Of a DNA stretch of 64,000 nucleotides, positions 62,005-64,000 are shown one piece after another (the stretch's first letter is position 1; each line of letters begins with the position of its first letter). Source of the stretch: an uncultured Bacteroidia bacterium (GTDB lineage: Bacteria > Bacteroidota > Bacteroidia > Bacteroidales > UBA932); contig CADAND010000005.1 of assembly GCA_902789245.1 (NCBI GenBank), positions 62,001-126,000 on the forward strand, written 5' to 3'. The notes beneath the pieces were generated by a model. That model was given only the letters and a program-made list of their open reading frames with translations. It searched no databases and was not told the origin of the DNA. Position numbers and translations under genes: made by a program.

Positions 62005-64000
62005 TAAATGGTGATTCGTAAGGAAATTTTGATGCCGTTCTTTTCAGCTTCCGACAAGCCTTCCGTATAGCTGATGCGACGGATGTAGTCGATGCGGAGG
62101 AACTTGAAGATGTTCTCGATACCGACCGTGTATTCCATATACGGCATCTTGGTCATCATCTTGGTCCCGGCCGGCAGGGCATAGAGTCCTTCGGCGTTGA
62201 AGAGCGGATTGTTCTTCTCGGACAGCGAGCCGATGATGGCGCGGAACGAGACGACTTCGCGGAGCTTGAGTTTGTTCAGGAGAGGGATTCGGTTGAAGAT
62301 CCAGCCCTTGAGAAAGTACGTGGCGAAGAAGTCTGCATACTGGTCCATCACGAACTCCATCGGCTTCATGAGGTTGAATGCATCCTTTACCAGCAGGATG
62401 GACGGGTTGGCATTGGGCATGAAGAGCTTGGGCAGCGGGACGCGGCTCCAGATGAAGCCGGTCGAGACCTGCGCGTCGATGTGGCCGAAGGAAGACAGCC
62501 AGATGCGCTTCTCGGCAGCGAATTCCGTCTTGTTGTACAGGAACGTGTTGTCGAAGTAGCCTACCGTATGGGTCAGGCTCACGATCGGTGCGTCCTTGGC
62601 CAGGGTGATGGGCGCCTCTTTGCCGAGACGGTTGGAGAAGAGCGGCTCACCCGGGGCGAAGCGAAGTCGGATGACCCCGGAAATGTCGTTGAAGGCTTTA
62701 ACGGGCGAGAGCGTCCCGTCTGCGCCGTAGCGGAAGTATTCGAGCGTTCCCGTCGGCCAGACGCGGTCGAAACGGGCGTAGGCCGTCACGGAGAAACGGG
62801 ACAGCCACTCGCGGTCGTAGCGGAGCTGGGCTCGGGCTACGTACTGCAGCGGCTGGGGGTTCCAGGTGGACATCAAGATGTTGTCGCGGTCCAGCAGCGA
62901 GAAGCTCTGGCCCGGCGCTTCGAGGTCATAGCTGGCGGTCAGGGTGATGAGGTTCCGGAGCGGCTCGAAGGGGTGAAAATCCTTCTTCTTGAAGGTGTGG
63001 ATGTAACTGACCGATCCCTTGACGCGCTTGTCCCGGAATCCGAAGGCCACATAGCCGTTGAAGAAGTTCTGGTCGTTGAGCCGGGCGGTGGTCATGCCGC
63101 CGAGGCGCAGGCGGAGACCCTCCTGGACGTTGTAGTTGATCATGTTCGTGACCGGACCGATGTCGAACTTGCTCTTCAGACGGTCCTGCGGGCTGGCCTG
63201 TCTGTCGGCAGGCGTGGTGGGGAAGTATTCCGAGGCCAGGGACTCGACGACGCTGGCGATGCGGCGCAGCCGGGGCACGGAATAGATGTCCGTCATGAGG
63301 CTGTCCAGGATCTTTTCCTTGCTGGTCAGGGGCGTGGGACGCCGTTCGTTCCACCAGTCGTCCGGGCGCCACCAGTCCTTGTTGGCGATGACTTCGTCCG
63401 GCTGTCGGAGCAGGCTGTCCGGCACGGCCGTCTGCGTGAAGTCGTAGTCATGGTGGACGATCTTCTTGTGGGCATAGAGTTCACGCATCCACTTGAAGAT
63501 GTAGAACTGCGCGTAGGTGTTCTTCTCCTTAGACGCCCAGGTGCCGTTCTCCGTCTTGTCGAAAGTTTCCTCGATGGCGAGGTTGCTGACGAAGTTGAGA
63601 TTGATGTGGGACGGGATGCCCAGGGAGTACTTCTTGACGGCATAGGTGCTGTCATTGACGACATAGAGATGTCCGGTGAAGCTGAAACTCTCGCTGTTGA
63701 AGGGGACGAAGGTCAGGTCGATGCACTGCACTCCGTCCACCATCAGGGTGTCGGAGATGTAGTACTTGTAGTAGGCGGTGGCCAGCGAGCTGGAGAGCGG
63801 GCTCACGAAGCGGTTGAGCAGCACCTCCATGTTGTCTTCGAAGATGTCCGAGTCGGCGAAGATGGTCTGGATGTTGGTGCCGAGTCCGCCGGCGTCCAGC
63901 GGCTCGTCCAGGCCGAGGCTGCGGCGGCGTTCGACCCAGGTACGCGTGCGCTTGGGCTGCTTCTGGTACCAGGTCGTGGAAAGATTTTCGCGCAGGGAGA
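62004..64000 (-). CDS. DUF5686 family outer-membrane protein (partial)
   Basis: The frame runs off the right edge, so the N-terminal part is missing; 665 codons are visible. The visible part resembles DUF5686: an N-terminal region with FVPFNSESFSFTGHLYV, a link rich in W, D and P (DWWRPDDWWNERRP), and a long barrel of about 16-18 strands (YIHTFKKKDFHPFEPL, LRYDREWLSRFSVTAYARFDRVW) ending GIKISLRITI. Full-length relatives carry a CarboxypepD_reg-like domain before it. It is translationally coupled to the small barrel gene downstream. Confidence 0.85.
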   Translation of the reverse strand, partial: SLRENLSTTWYQKQPKRTRTWVERRRSLGLDEPLDAGGLGTNIQTIFADSDIFEDNMEVLLNRFVSPLSSSLATAYYKYYISDTLMVDGVQCIDLTFVPFNSESFSFTGHLYVVNDSTYAVKKYSLGIPSHINLNFVSNLAIEETFDKTENGTWASKEKNTYAQFYIFKWMRELYAHKKIVHHDYDFTQTAVPDSLLRQPDEVIANKDWWRPDDWWNERRPTPLTSKEKILDSLMTDIYSVPRLRRIASVVESLASEYFPTTPADRQASPQDRLKSKFDIGPVTNMINYNVQEGLRLRLGGMTTARLNDQNFFNGYVAFGFRDKRVKGSVSYIHTFKKKDFHPFEPLRNLITLTASYDLEAPGQSFSLLDRDNILMSTWNPQPLQYVARAQLRYDREWLSRFSVTAYARFDRVWPTGTLEYFRYGADGTLSPVKAFNDISGVIRLRFAPGEPLFSNRLGKEAPITLAKDAPIVSLTHTVGYFDNTFLYNKTEFAAEKRIWLSSFGHIDAQVSTGFIWSRVPLPKLFMPNANPSILLVKDAFNLMKPMEFVMDQYADFFATYFLKGWIFNRIPLLNKLKLREVVSFRAIIGSLSEKNNPLFNAEGLYALPAGTKMMTKMPYMEYTVGIENIFKFLRIDYIRRISYTEGLSEAEKNGIKISLRITI

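Overview
The window comes from a GC-rich member of the Bacteroidota, probably an uncultured gut or rumen Bacteroidales (inference). The evidence is a Bacteroidota-type -7 promoter element (TAnnTTTG) ahead of many genes, few Shine-Dalgarno sites, family-restricted proteins (DUF2764, DUF4301, DUF5686, GSCFA, TamL-type Omp85 lipoprotein), a V-type ATPase operon with DUF2764, and a Na+-pumping methylmalonyl-CoA decarboxylase. No prophage, insertion sequence, CRISPR array or rRNA operon was seen. It is a chromosomal stretch with about 65 genes and three tRNAs (Arg-CCG, Ala-CGC, Pro-AGG).

Layout. 1-2.1 kb: end of an outer-membrane barrel gene, fabD, tRNA-Arg, then about 750 bases of repeats and a gene remnant. 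2-9.9 kb: small enzymes and membrane proteins, a GH3 glucosidase, a BASS transporter, and a run of very small genes. 9.9-17.5 kb: a secreted GH2 beta-galactosidase-like enzyme, an EamA transporter, rubredoxin, a shortened flavoprotein, an SGNH hydrolase and a type-B carboxylesterase. 17.5-28.5 kb: a truncated TetR gene, two ion transporters with a LysR regulator, a four-gene operon (YhhN, phosphatase, C45 hydrolase, kinase-like), rmuC, tRNA-Ala, pfkA, a LOG protein and YegP. 28.5-32.7 kb: rRNA methyltransferase, TamL and a GH13 amylase. 32.7-44 kb: a 78-base tandem repeat, then the V-ATPase operon and the methylmalonyl-CoA decarboxylase operon. 44-64 kb: a CE15 esterase, tRNA-Pro, DUF4301/pdxB/DciA/recF, a TPR protein, YebC, an ABC/GntR/DUF2807 operon, a GSCFA gene, a 5'-nucleotidase, ffh, a CDF transporter and a DUF5686 outer-membrane protein running off the right edge.

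The most coherent physiology is sodium bioenergetics: a decarboxylase that pumps Na+ while making propionyl-CoA lies next to a V-type ATPase whose c-ring subunit keeps all five Na+ ligands known from Enterococcus hirae NtpK. Secreted or lipoprotein glycosidases and esterases (GH3, GH2, SGNH, type-B esterase, CE15) point to plant-fibre use.

The most unusual signal is genome plasticity through short repeats. A GSCFA gene carries an in-frame insert of about 70 codons made of the palindromic repeats that also occur between genes. Two other genes (a hotdog thioesterase and an NAD(P)H/FMN reductase-like protein) appear to have lost their middles by in-frame deletion, and several others survive as stubs. 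No clearly new multi-gene system was found.
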